Part shown: positions 45,501 through 53,236 of the stretch, piece after piece
How positions within the stretch are numbered: the stretch's first letter is position 1
Layout of the letters: each line of letters starts with the position of its first letter
DNA from: RUG100 sp050953425
GTDB lineage: Bacteria; Bacillota; Clostridia; Peptostreptococcales; Anaerovoracaceae
Assembly (NCBI GenBank): GCA_050953425.1
Contig: JBMNMQ010000007.1
Coordinates: 62,001-126,000 of the forward strand
Length of the DNA stretch: 64,000 nucleotides
Direction of reading: 5' to 3'
Position numbers and translations under genes: made by a program
Notes under the pieces: model-generated
Told to the model about the DNA's origin: nothing
What the model saw: the letters and a program-made list of their open reading frames with translations, nothing else
Database searches by the model: none

Positions 45501-47131
45501 ACGGCAAAGTCGGCAGAGCTTACGAATACTATCTGGCCGGCAGCGGCGCGTGGAGCCAGGAAGAGGGAACACTCCCCGAAGGCCTTGCGCTCGACAACGC
45601 CACCGGAAAGATCTACGGTACGCCTGTCAAAGAAGGTTCTTACAGCTTCCGGCTGAAGAACGACGGGCACACCTTCGACTGCAGCATGAAGATCCTGGCG
45701 AAGGACGCGCTCAGCATAACGACAAATGACGTACTGCCGAGAGGCATCGTCGACGGAAAATACGAAGTGCTGCTCGAAGCGTCGCAGAGCGAAGGACTGA
45801 TCTGGAAGGTGGATTCGGGAGAACTGCCTGCAGGACTCGTACTCGGCGAAAACGGAAAAATCTCCGGTATGCCTCAGAAGGCAGGAACATCCTGCTTCAC
45901 AGTGAAGTGCATCAGTGAAGAAGGCGACAGCGCAGTCAAGGAATTCGCGATCACGGTCGATCCGGCTGAGATCACGATAGACCCGGTACTGCCGGGCGGC
46001 GATACCGGTGAAGATTACAACATCGATATCTCAGTCGACGATAACAGCAACAAGCCGGGTAAATGGACCGTCACGGACGGAGAGCTTCCTCCGGGCATGC
46101 ATCTCGATCAGAACACCGGCGAGATCACGGGAACGCCGACCAAGCCGGGAGATTACGATTTCTCGATTACCTACACGAACGAACACGGCACCGTGACGAA
46201 GGACTTCCACTTCCACGTGGAACCGAACATCGCGATTGACAACGGCAGTACCGACATCGGGGACGGCGAAAATGTGGACATCTCGTTCACGCTGCCGGAC
46301 GGAACGAAGCCGGGCGAATGGACCGTCACTGACGGATCGCTGCCGCCGGGTGTGACCGTCGACAAGAAGGACGGTCATATCACGGGTACGCCGGATAAAC
46401 CGGGAACGTACACCTTTACGATCACGTTCAAGAACGAAGATGGCGTCACGATTACGAAGGAAGTTACTCTCGTGGTCAAGGGCGGGCCTGAGTCGGCCGA
46501 AAAGGCGGTCTCCGAGAAGCTCATGAAGACCGGAGACAAGAAGGATCCCAAGGGGTCCAGCTTCTCCAAAATCCGTCTGACGAACGGCAAGGTGAAGAGC
46601 AGCAGCATCGCGCTCAAGTGGAACAAGGTGCGCGGAGCGAAAAAGTATGTCGTCTACGGCAGCAAATGCGGCACGAAGAACCCGTACAAAGTGCTCGTCA
46701 GACAGAAGAGCACAAAACTGACAGTGAAAACACTGGCAGGCGGAGCGGCTCTGAGCAAGGGCAAATACCACAAGTTCTTCGTCGCAGCGTTCGATAAGAA
46801 CGGCAAACTCCTTGCGGTATCCAAGAGCGCGCACGTTACGACGACAGGCGGCAAGTATACGAACTTCAAGTCGGTCAAGGTGAAAAACGTAAAACGCAGC
46901 TCGAAGACACTGAAGAAAGGAAAGAAGTTCAAGTTCAGAACAAAGGCTCTGAAAGTTTCGAAGAAACGCAAAGTACAGAGCCATCGCAAACTGGCCTTCG
47001 AATCTTCGAACAAGAAGATCGCCACGGTATCGAAGAGCGGCGTGGTAAAAGCCAAAAAGAAGGGCACATGCTATATCTACGCATACCTGCAGAGCGGTAA
47101 CTATGCGAAGGTGAAAGTCAGAGTGAAATAA
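39524..47131 (+). CDS. Giant surface protein D: LRR + 20 putative Ig domains + Fn3/Big2-like module
   Basis: 2535 residues. Signal peptide (1-36, ending ASAA), an EF-hand-like loop DDNSNGYLSDGE near 57, and an LRR region (about 70-510) that is clearly richer in A/T than the rest of the gene. Twenty He_PIG-type domains of about 90 residues follow (pattern GxWsvxxGxLPxGLxLxxxTGxIxGtP), then the basic C-terminal module (from about 2330). Domains 4-11 and 12-19 match in order, a duplication of about 2.04 kb. Start ATG 39524 is preferred over a GTG at 39488, which gene F lacks. It probably forms a long stalk that holds the LRR tip away from the cell. Confidence 0.87.
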   Translation: MRGRAKALPRSFAILLCIVTALVFMPTLPGGQASAASVAINSTNFPDTTFRQYVIQNFDDNSNGYLSDGEIEGATAIYLHGTRRVPHEVKNLKGIEYLTSLQILDASYGKIENSLSLTGFPDLFEVDLRYNNISDLHLKSLPALKTLYCYGNENMKSVDFTGTFEKLETFQTSYCDNLKSLTIKQMPALKHLGVSGCDELTNLTVNAANLESLDASFNNRLQTMTLNCSNNKLESIDIRSSYELKTINTNSSLNSITYFNAESCKKLDDTSVDFLKRQTNLEVLWIYGCKNVSIKGRNFQRFEKLTHLKIGDLKDSDRTLDLYGCKSLEDVYIIDMPNIGTLFLPDNLKNVLLSKMKSLLALNLHSKSTLEELDIIQCPRITDINVDSDYRKLNAVSVSETPVGNTLWYSKLGSTLEQLTLVDTETTDLSLGSNTALKHLRCSENRLQTLNVKGNKNLETLNCSNNLLEKLDLSQNTNLLKLECAGNRIPNLDLSKNTKLTTAGVGYAHNPLSVGYSSKTLQQKLGIQAKYNRKTKRMEVNKSDLENAGIRTVNVDPEDSSVSGPGAAREGFTYSFDSPMQYDGGWWMYSIKVQVNTKDPVNMKMPVTLAVTPKEEIITENLPSGKVQTDYDAFLERSNDAVIDVVISNGNLPDGLMTTQDYLNWPYGSINIYGTPEKDGRYTFKVQSTSRVGSDEKQYTLVIGPKIKETQSWGSPKVGSAYDYQVQKEKGVSNGTWSKTAGSLPNGLSFDTGAGRLHGTPDQDGKYEFTLKFKNDYGEDVISKKDFTVAPAVKEADLATARMGTGYAATLNTRGKCTEDDSAKWSLADGKLPDGLTLNAKSGKISGSPQKPGTYNFSAKFTNKYGSDTKQFSITVKASIKTDSSLPAAKLGKEYSETLEMPEGTDPGTWSVAQGNLPEGLKIDAGSGKISGYPKSEGTYKFKASYTTDKEEYSKIFTIKVGPAISTDVLPNAKKDSAYSASLATYPGTTHGTWSVSGKLPEGLALNAETGKITGTPEKTGTYSFMATFQNKYGKDSKMLNINVTEVDTVVTALPDGKKGSVYSVVLAPPVSKKGNWKVSDGSLPDGLTLDYLTGTISGIPSKEGDYSFTAKFTTIDGATEYKYTIKILGADALEIATDQVLPEGTLGSDYSAELRMKDGTAAGTWSLENGKLPKGLSLNKDTGVISGVPEQDGLFEIEATFTNAAGTATGKFMIKVMPAIKTDALPGVKVGEQYSKTLETCTGASEGIWYIDGNLPAGLSLDQKTGKISGIPTKAGVYDFIARFANENGTCSKLLEIKVWESSGIAAMKNGKVGSPYEAYPASSIGSGTWSVETGSLPDGLDIDKSTGRIHGTPTVEGHYEFTLKCTETGGAFSRDRYSIDILAKDGLSILTDQILPNGLVKSDYDFQMEASESTGITWSIVSGKLPEGLTLNLDGSITGRPTAAGTYPFELKCTSGSESAVKKFVITVDPVSVSIISKEDLPVGYVGKDYSKTLEADASEPGTWTVTKGVLPEGLSLDKDTGVISGKPQKIGKETFTVEFKNDDGTDEKEFTLAVKAVISTESALPDAKIGEQYSETLDKPEGTEPGKWSVSGGTLPDGLTINPGSGKISGYPESEGTYTFRATYSTDGEAVSKTFRIKVGPAISTDVLPDAKKGRAYSAALEVRPGTTNGTWSVSGNVPEGLKLNNKTGKISGVPAKADQYSFMVTFRNKYGEDSRVLDINVLKDEVIVKALPNGRTGKEYATMLAAPSAEKGSWEMSEGSLPEGLTLDQTSGLISGTPTKAGESKFTVTFTDGKETYKFIYTIKILDAAAPEISIVTDSALHKGKLGSAYDAELKVSEETGAGKWSVLKGKLPAGLSLGGDGRISGTPQEDGTFEFKAEFRTGSASASRTFIMKVEPQIKTGVLPGAVSGEKYTKILETYEGAAKGVWYVEGTLPEGLTLDSKTGTISGTPTQEGIYDFIARFANRNGSDSRLFEIVVDKSTLKMNFRDGKVGRAYEYYLAGSGAWSQEEGTLPEGLALDNATGKIYGTPVKEGSYSFRLKNDGHTFDCSMKILAKDALSITTNDVLPRGIVDGKYEVLLEASQSEGLIWKVDSGELPAGLVLGENGKISGMPQKAGTSCFTVKCISEEGDSAVKEFAITVDPAEITIDPVLPGGDTGEDYNIDISVDDNSNKPGKWTVTDGELPPGMHLDQNTGEITGTPTKPGDYDFSITYTNEHGTVTKDFHFHVEPNIAIDNGSTDIGDGENVDISFTLPDGTKPGEWTVTDGSLPPGVTVDKKDGHITGTPDKPGTYTFTITFKNEDGVTITKEVTLVVKGGPESAEKAVSEKLMKTGDKKDPKGSSFSKIRLTNGKVKSSSIALKWNKVRGAKKYVVYGSKCGTKNPYKVLVRQKSTKLTVKTLAGGAALSKGKYHKFFVAAFDKNGKLLAVSKSAHVTTTGGKYTNFKSVKVKNVKRSSKTLKKGKKFKFRTKALKVSKKRKVQSHRKLAFESSNKKIATVSKSGVVKAKKKGTCYIYAYLQSGNYAKVKVRVK

Positions 47132-47173
47132 CCCGGTATCCGGGCATTGAGAGAGAACAGCCCTTTGTTTGGG

Positions 47174-47343
47174 CATTGAGAGGATGAAAAGGGAGCCTCT
47201 CCGATCGTACGGCGGGGCTCCCGAATATAAACGTTAAAGCGGGACGGAAACGTCCGTCCATTGAGAGGATGAAAAGGGAGCCTCTCCGATCGTACGGCGG
47301 GGCTCCCAAATATAAACGTTAAAGCGGGACGGAAACGTCCGTC
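47174..47343 (+). repeat. 85-bp tandem duplication with two hairpins, between genes D and E
   Basis: Copies 47174-47258 and 47259-47343 differ by about one base. Each holds a hairpin GGGAGCC / GGCTCCC (47191-47197 with 47216-47222) and a second, GGACG-GAAA-CGTCC with a GNRA tetraloop (47242-47255). There is no T run, so these are weak terminators or RNA-stabilising elements. A related copy follows gene E (53008-53079). The 355-bp gap 47132-47486 otherwise holds only the gene E leader. Confidence 0.88.
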
Positions 47344-47403
47344 CACGGAATTGCGGATATAGAAGTGGATGAGAAAAGAGAGAGGAGGAACCATATTTTC
47401 ACC

Positions 47404-47486
47404 GATCCGGTGAGCGCCCGGCGACCTGCCGCCGGCGGTCATACCGATACGTGCAGGAAAAAATTATACTTGAAAAGGAGGATATA
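47404..47486 (+). promoter_or_regulatory. Conserved structured leader of gene E (copy 2 of 3)
   Basis: Identical to the gene D leader. The identity runs on through the signal-peptide codons, 191 bp in all (47404-47594 = 39441-39631). Confidence 0.65.
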
Positions 47487-50400
47487 ATGAGAGGACGAGC
47501 AAAGGCATTGCCTCGAAGTTTCGCGATACTGCTGTGCATCGTGACGGCTCTGGTGTTCATGCCGACCCTGCCCGGCGGGCAGGCGAGTGCCGCGGGCGTC
47601 GTTATCAACAGCACGAACTTCCCGGATGCCAATTTTAGGGCCATATTAAAAGAAAAATTTGACTCAAACGGAGATAATTACCTGTCGGATGCAGAAATCC
47701 AAAATGCAACGGAGCTTGATCTCGGCGGTCATCACAATTACTCTGGTGGTGAAAGCACATATCACCCTGTGGGGACCCTGAGCGGGATCGGGAATCTCAA
47801 ATATCTAAAGAAATTGAATTGCGACAGCGGTCATCTTAAGACGCTGGACCTGAGCGGGAACCCAAGACTTGAAGAGGTAAGTTGCATCTGGAACGGGCTG
47901 ACATCGCTGACGGTTGGGTCAAACTCCAATTTGAAAGACTTGGATTGTAGAAACAATAAGCTGACATCATTAGATGTTTCCGGATGCCGGAATATTGAAG
48001 CGATCCGTTGTAAGGAGAATAATATCTCGAGTCTGAATTTGGAGGGATTATCAAACCTCCAATATTTGTTTTGCGGCGCCAATCCAATCACTACACTTGA
48101 TCTTTATGGACTGACGGGTTTACAGCAACTTTGGGCAGAAGAAATGCCAAACTTAGAACATATTCTCAACTTATATTCAACTCGTTCGGCGATCCAAGAG
48201 ATTGGAGTTATGGACTGCCCAAAACTCAATCAAAATGATGTCCGAAATTATCTCAGGTACATGGAGAATCTTCGGGCATTGCATATAGCAGGTGCAAGTC
48301 AGTTTACCGGGCTCGATGTCACTCAAAATGCAAAACTTGCGGTACTGTCGTTTGGTAATAATTCGAGTAATTTCACTGCTCCTGATTTGAGAAGTAATGG
48401 CAAACTCAGGGATTTAACTGTAGAGGGCAGTTCAATTACCGGCCTTGATTTAAAAGAAAATAGAGCGATGCGAGATCTTTACATTGCAGGTTGCAATAAT
48501 CTGAGTTCGCTGAACATTGAGGGCTGCACAGAATTGCGGGGGTTGCAGATATCTGGGTGCAGCAGCCTGCAAAGTCTCGATCTGACAAACAACACAAACC
48601 TGGAAGGCCTGGTCATCAGCAATGCGCCTGTCGGGGACATCACAGTATCACAGATAAGTACGCTAAAGGTGCTGGACCTAATTAGTACAGGCACGAGCAG
48701 GCTTGAGCTTGGGCTGAACACAAATCTCGAAGGACTGAGGTGCACAAACAATAACCTGACGACATTGGATATTTCGAAAAACAGAAAACTTACAGGACTT
48801 GATGTAAGCTATAATAATCTGAAGAGCCTTGATGTGCGAAACAACAGTAAGCTCAAAGCACTGTCATGTAAAGGAAACCATATCCCGAGTCTCGATCTCA
48901 GTAATAACACATTATTGGAGAAAAAGACGCATAAAGTTTATTTCTATACGACGGAAACCAACGGTCATCATACAGAGTTCGAGTATTACGAGGACCTTCT
49001 GACGCAGTATATCGACGTCAAACCGACATACAACAGCAGCACCAAAAAGATGGACGTATACAAAAGCGATCTGAGCAGACTCGGGCTCGTTCTCAGCAAG
49101 GTCAGCAGCTGGTCAGCGGAGGGCTCCGGAGCGCAGGAAATTTCATCGGGATACTCGTTCAAGTCGCCTGTGGACGTCAAGAGTTATCCGGTCATCACGG
49201 CGAAGGTCAAAACGAACGATCCTGTGAACGTGCTGATGCCGGTCAAATTCAGAGTGGTGCCCAAACAGGAGATAACCACGAACTCGCTGGACAATGGAAA
49301 AGCCTATACGATATATGATAAATATGTATATCGTTCTGACAATGCTGCCGGCAGATGGACCATCAGCAAAGGGAAACTGCCGGACGGTCTCTTTATATTT
49401 AATAGCTATATCACCAGAGAAGCGGGGAATATCTACGGGAGGCCTTCGAACGACGGCAAATTTAGATTCACTATGAGGTTCACCGCGGATGATTCCAAGT
49501 ACGGCTGGGCTGAGAAGGAATTTATTATAGTTATCGGCCCGAAGATCAAAGAGGCCCAGGATTGGGGATCGCCCAAGGTCGGATCGGACTATGATTTCAC
49601 TCCGCAGGTCGAAGAAAAAGTGGATCCGGGGGCATGGTCCAAGACTGCAGGATCTCTTCCGAATGGGCTCAGTTTCGATACCGGGAGCGGAAGACTCCAC
49701 GGAACCCCGAACCAGGACGGGAAATATGAATTCACGCTGAAATTCAAGAACGTTTACGGTGAAGACGTGATCTCGAAGAAAGATTTCACGGTAGCGCCGG
49801 CGGTGAAAGAAGCAGACCTCGCAACCGCAAGAATGGGAACGGGATACGCTGCAACACTGAATACTCGTGGAAAATGCACGGAGGACGACAGCGCCAAATG
49901 GAGCCTCGCTGGCGGCAAGCTGCCGGACGGCCTCACGCTCAACAAAAAGAGCGGAAAGATCAGCGGTACACCGCAGAAGCCGGGAACATATAACTTCTCG
50001 GCGAAGTTTACAAACAAATACGGATCGGATACGAAACAATTCAGCATCACGGTCAAGGCGGCCATTAAGACGGGCAGTCTCCTGCCCGATGCAAAGATCG
50101 GAGAACAGTACTCCGAGACGCTGGAAATGCCGGCAGGATCGGATCCGGGCACATGGTCGGTATCGCAGGGCAGACTGCCCGAAGGGCTGTCCCTTGACGA
50201 AGGCAGCGGCAAGATCAGCGGCTATCCGAAGTCGGAAGGAACATACAGTTTCCAGGCGGCATATCGGACGGCTGAAGAAACGATCAGCAAAACGTTCAGT
50301 ATCAAGGTCGGACCGGCGATCAGCACCGACGTACTGCCCGGCGCAATGAAAGGCAAAGCGTACGGAGCGGCCCTCGAAGTGAATCCGGGCACGACGAACG

Positions 50401-52187
50401 GCACCTGGTCGGCAAGCGGTAATTTCCCCGCAGGTCTGAAGATCAACAGCAGGACCGGAAGAATCAGCGGCGTTCCGACAACGGCCGGCACCTGTTCGTT
50501 CATCGTAACGTTTAAAAACAAATACGGAGAAGACAGCAAAGGATTGAGCATCCATGTAGCGGAGAGCGGTACGGTTGTGAACGAACTGCCGGAAGGCAAG
50601 GCAGGATCGCCGTATGCGGTTGTGCTCGCATCGCCGAGAACCAAGAAGGGCAGCTGGACTGTATCCGGCGGCAGTCTCCCTGAAGGGCTCACTCTCCACA
50701 AAACGAGCGGTCTCATCAGCGGAACGCCCGCAAAGGCCGGAGACTACAGCTTCACGGCATCCTTTAAGGACAGCGAGGGCACGGTCAAGCTCAATTACAC
50801 AGTCAGGATTATCGACGCAGACGCGCCTGAGATCGTGACGGATTCGGCGCTGAGCAGAGGAAAGCTCGGCTCCGTATATACTGCGAATCTGGAAACTGCC
50901 GCAGGCACGCCCGCGGGCAAGTGGTCCGTCGTGAAGGGCAAACTCCCCGCAGGGCTTTCGCTGAACGAAGGCACGGGCAAGATCACCGGAACGCCGAAAG
51001 AAGACGGCACCTTCGAATTCAAGGCCGTATTCAAGAATGATTCCGGGGCTGCAACGCGTACCTTCATCATCAAGGTGGAGCCTGCGATCAAGACCGGAGC
51101 GCTTCCGGGCGTCAAGACCGGCGACACCTATACAAAGAAACTTGAGACATTCGAAGGCGCCGCAAAGGGTGTATGGTCCATCGAGGGCGCTCTTCCGGAC
51201 GGTCTCAGCTTTGACAAAAAGACCGGAACGATCAGCGGAACGGTGACGAAAGCAGGATGCTATGACTTCATCGTGAGATTCTCAAATGTGAACGGCAGCG
51301 ACAGCAAACTGCTCGAGATCGTAGTTGGCGACGATGGCGAAGTTATGCGGCTGAAGGACGGAAAAGTGGGACAGCCGTATGAATGCTATCTTGCCGGAAC
51401 GGGCTCATGGAGCATCGCGTACGGAACTCTCCCGGCCGGCCTCACGCTCGATCCGAAGACGGGCAGGATCCACGGGACTCCGACCGAAGCAGGATCTAAA
51501 CTCTTCTTGTTGCAATACAACGGAAAGACGATCTTCTGCGGACTGTCTGTACTTCCCGCAGACGGACTCAGCATCACGACAAACGAGGTACTGCCGACAG
51601 GCGTCATCGACGGAAAGTATGATGTAGTGCTCGAAGCATCGCAGAGCGAAGGTCTGACCTGGACTCTGGACGAAGACTCGAACCCGCTGCCCGACGGACT
51701 CACTCTCGATCCGAACAGCGGCAATATTACGGGAACGCCGCAGAAAGCGGGCACATATTACTTCAAAGTAAAATGCACCAATAAGGATAACGAAAGTGTC
51801 GTCAAGGGATTCGCGATCACGATCAACCCGGCCGAGATCACAGTGGATCCGGTACTGCCGGGCGGTGACACCGGGGAAGAATATGAGATCGACATCACTG
51901 TGGACGACAACACCGGCAAGCCGGGCAAATGGAGCGTCACGGATGGAGAGCTTCCTCCGGGCATGGATCTCGATCAGAACACCGGCGAGATCACGGGAAC
52001 GCCGACGAAGCCGGGAGATTACGATTTCTCGATCACCTACACAAACGAACACGGCACCGTGACGAAGGATTTCCATTTCCATGTGGATCCGGGCATCGCG
52101 ATAGATCACGGCAATACCGAAGTCAATGAAGGCGGAAAGATCGACATATCCTTCACGCTGCCGGATGACACCAAGCCGGGCGAATGA
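47487..52187 (+). CDS. Surface protein E: LRR + putative Ig array, cut by an in-frame UGA
   Basis: 1566 residues up to TGA at 52185-52187. Signal peptide as in D (1-36), loop DSNGDNYLSDAE, A/T-rich LRRs (about 70-500), then eleven complete He_PIG-type domains; the twelfth is broken in the middle. At the stop, gene D and the domain consensus have Trp (KPGEW; TGG at 46319-46321 in D); E has KPGE then TGA. The frame continues intact for 268 more codons through the C-terminal module. So E would be made without its presumed surface-anchoring part unless the stop is read through. A sequencing error is possible. Confidence 0.85.
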   Translation: MRGRAKALPRSFAILLCIVTALVFMPTLPGGQASAAGVVINSTNFPDANFRAILKEKFDSNGDNYLSDAEIQNATELDLGGHHNYSGGESTYHPVGTLSGIGNLKYLKKLNCDSGHLKTLDLSGNPRLEEVSCIWNGLTSLTVGSNSNLKDLDCRNNKLTSLDVSGCRNIEAIRCKENNISSLNLEGLSNLQYLFCGANPITTLDLYGLTGLQQLWAEEMPNLEHILNLYSTRSAIQEIGVMDCPKLNQNDVRNYLRYMENLRALHIAGASQFTGLDVTQNAKLAVLSFGNNSSNFTAPDLRSNGKLRDLTVEGSSITGLDLKENRAMRDLYIAGCNNLSSLNIEGCTELRGLQISGCSSLQSLDLTNNTNLEGLVISNAPVGDITVSQISTLKVLDLISTGTSRLELGLNTNLEGLRCTNNNLTTLDISKNRKLTGLDVSYNNLKSLDVRNNSKLKALSCKGNHIPSLDLSNNTLLEKKTHKVYFYTTETNGHHTEFEYYEDLLTQYIDVKPTYNSSTKKMDVYKSDLSRLGLVLSKVSSWSAEGSGAQEISSGYSFKSPVDVKSYPVITAKVKTNDPVNVLMPVKFRVVPKQEITTNSLDNGKAYTIYDKYVYRSDNAAGRWTISKGKLPDGLFIFNSYITREAGNIYGRPSNDGKFRFTMRFTADDSKYGWAEKEFIIVIGPKIKEAQDWGSPKVGSDYDFTPQVEEKVDPGAWSKTAGSLPNGLSFDTGSGRLHGTPNQDGKYEFTLKFKNVYGEDVISKKDFTVAPAVKEADLATARMGTGYAATLNTRGKCTEDDSAKWSLAGGKLPDGLTLNKKSGKISGTPQKPGTYNFSAKFTNKYGSDTKQFSITVKAAIKTGSLLPDAKIGEQYSETLEMPAGSDPGTWSVSQGRLPEGLSLDEGSGKISGYPKSEGTYSFQAAYRTAEETISKTFSIKVGPAISTDVLPGAMKGKAYGAALEVNPGTTNGTWSASGNFPAGLKINSRTGRISGVPTTAGTCSFIVTFKNKYGEDSKGLSIHVAESGTVVNELPEGKAGSPYAVVLASPRTKKGSWTVSGGSLPEGLTLHKTSGLISGTPAKAGDYSFTASFKDSEGTVKLNYTVRIIDADAPEIVTDSALSRGKLGSVYTANLETAAGTPAGKWSVVKGKLPAGLSLNEGTGKITGTPKEDGTFEFKAVFKNDSGAATRTFIIKVEPAIKTGALPGVKTGDTYTKKLETFEGAAKGVWSIEGALPDGLSFDKKTGTISGTVTKAGCYDFIVRFSNVNGSDSKLLEIVVGDDGEVMRLKDGKVGQPYECYLAGTGSWSIAYGTLPAGLTLDPKTGRIHGTPTEAGSKLFLLQYNGKTIFCGLSVLPADGLSITTNEVLPTGVIDGKYDVVLEASQSEGLTWTLDEDSNPLPDGLTLDPNSGNITGTPQKAGTYYFKVKCTNKDNESVVKGFAITINPAEITVDPVLPGGDTGEEYEIDITVDDNTGKPGKWSVTDGELPPGMDLDQNTGEITGTPTKPGDYDFSITYTNEHGTVTKDFHFHVDPGIAIDHGNTEVNEGGKIDISFTLPDDTKPGE

Positions 52188-52994
52188 ACCGTCACCGACG
52201 GTTCGCTGCCGCCGGGCGTGACCATCGACAAGCAGAACGGCGGCATCAATGGCAAGCCGAGCAAACCGGGAACCTACACGTTCACGATCACATTCAAGAA
52301 CGAAGACGGTGTGACGATCACGAAGGAAGTCACGCTCGTCGTGAAATCAAAGGCCGAAGCGGCCGAAGAGGCAGTTTCCAAGAAACTCGTGAAAACGGGT
52401 GACAAGAAGGATCCGAACGGTTCCAGCTTCAGCAGACTCCGTCTGACGAACGGCAAAGTGAAGAGCAGCATTGCGCTCAAGTGGAACAAGGTTCGCGGCG
52501 CGAAAAAGTACGTAGTTTACGGAAATCAGTGCGGGACGAAGAACCCGTACAAAGTGCTCGCAAGACAGACAATGACGAAACTGACGGCGAAGACTCTGGC
52601 GGACGGAGCGGCTCTGAGCAAGGGCAGATACCACAAGTTCTTCGTCGCGGCGTTCGACAAGAACGGAAAACTCCTCGCGGTATCGAAGAGCCTGCACGTT
52701 ACGACGACTGGCGGGAAGTACACGAACTTCAAATCGGTCAAGTTCAAAAACGTGAAACGCGGCAAGAAGACGCTGAAGAAGGGCAGGAAGTTCAAGCTCA
52801 GAACGAAATCCGTCAAAGTGTCGAAGAAGGGCAAGGTACAGGTACATCGCAAGGCAGCCTTCGAATCTTCGAACAAGAAGGTCGCTGCGGTATCAAAGAG
52901 CGGTGTTGTAAAGGCTAAGAAGAAAGGCACCTGCACCATCTACGCATACCTGCAGAGCGGTAACTATGCGAAGGTGAAGGTCAAAGTCAAATAA
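52188..52994 (+). pseudogene. In-frame C-terminal remainder of surface protein E (Fn3/Big2-like module)
   Basis: Directly after the TGA the same frame encodes the second half of He_PIG domain 12 and the whole basic Fn3/Big2-like module (about 235 residues) without another stop or frameshift. It ends with the same SGNYAKVKVKVK-type tail as D. No ribosome site lies at the break, so independent translation is unlikely. The intact frame argues that the stop is very recent, an error, or read through. Confidence 0.8.
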
Positions 52995-53007
52995 CCGGAA
53001 CACAGAC

Positions 53008-53079
53008 CATTGAGAGGATGAAAAAGGGAGTCTTGTCAGGATATCGGACGAGGCTCCCGTATTTCAAAAATCGAAATAC
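53008..53079 (+). repeat. Hairpin element after gene E, related to the 85-bp repeat after gene D
   Basis: CATTGAGAGGATGAAAA plus AGGGAG starts as in the 85-bp unit. GGGAGTCTTGTC (53026-53037) pairs with GGACGAGGCTCCC (53046-53058) with wobbles, and GTATTTC pairs with GAAATAC (53059-53079). Confidence 0.65.
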
Positions 53080-53133
53080 GAAGACCACGGAATTTGCGGA
53101 TGAGAAGAGAGAGGAGGGACACCTGTTACCGCC

Positions 53134-53236
53134 GATCCGGTGAGCGCCCGGCGACCTGCGGCCGGCGGTCATGCAAAACCGTGCAGGAGCAATGATTCAT
53201 GCTTGAAATGAATCCATATTTGAAAAGGAGGACATA
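53134..53236 (+). promoter_or_regulatory. Conserved structured leader of gene F (copy 3 of 3)
   Basis: It begins with the same GATCCGGTGAGCGCCCGGCG as the D and E leaders. It then differs at a few places (CCTGCGGCCGG for CCTGCCGCCGG) while keeping the CCTGC/GCAGG pairing. About 20 extra bases precede the AAAAGGAGG ribosome site. Confidence 0.62.

Noticed and set aside
52185..52187. UGA read as tryptophan or selenocysteine
   Set aside because: TGA is used as the ordinary stop of many genes here (for example surE, the molybdopterin-binding gene, the aldehyde dehydrogenase and tadA). No SECIS-like hairpin was evident right after it, and the domain consensus residue is Trp, so a point mutation is simpler.
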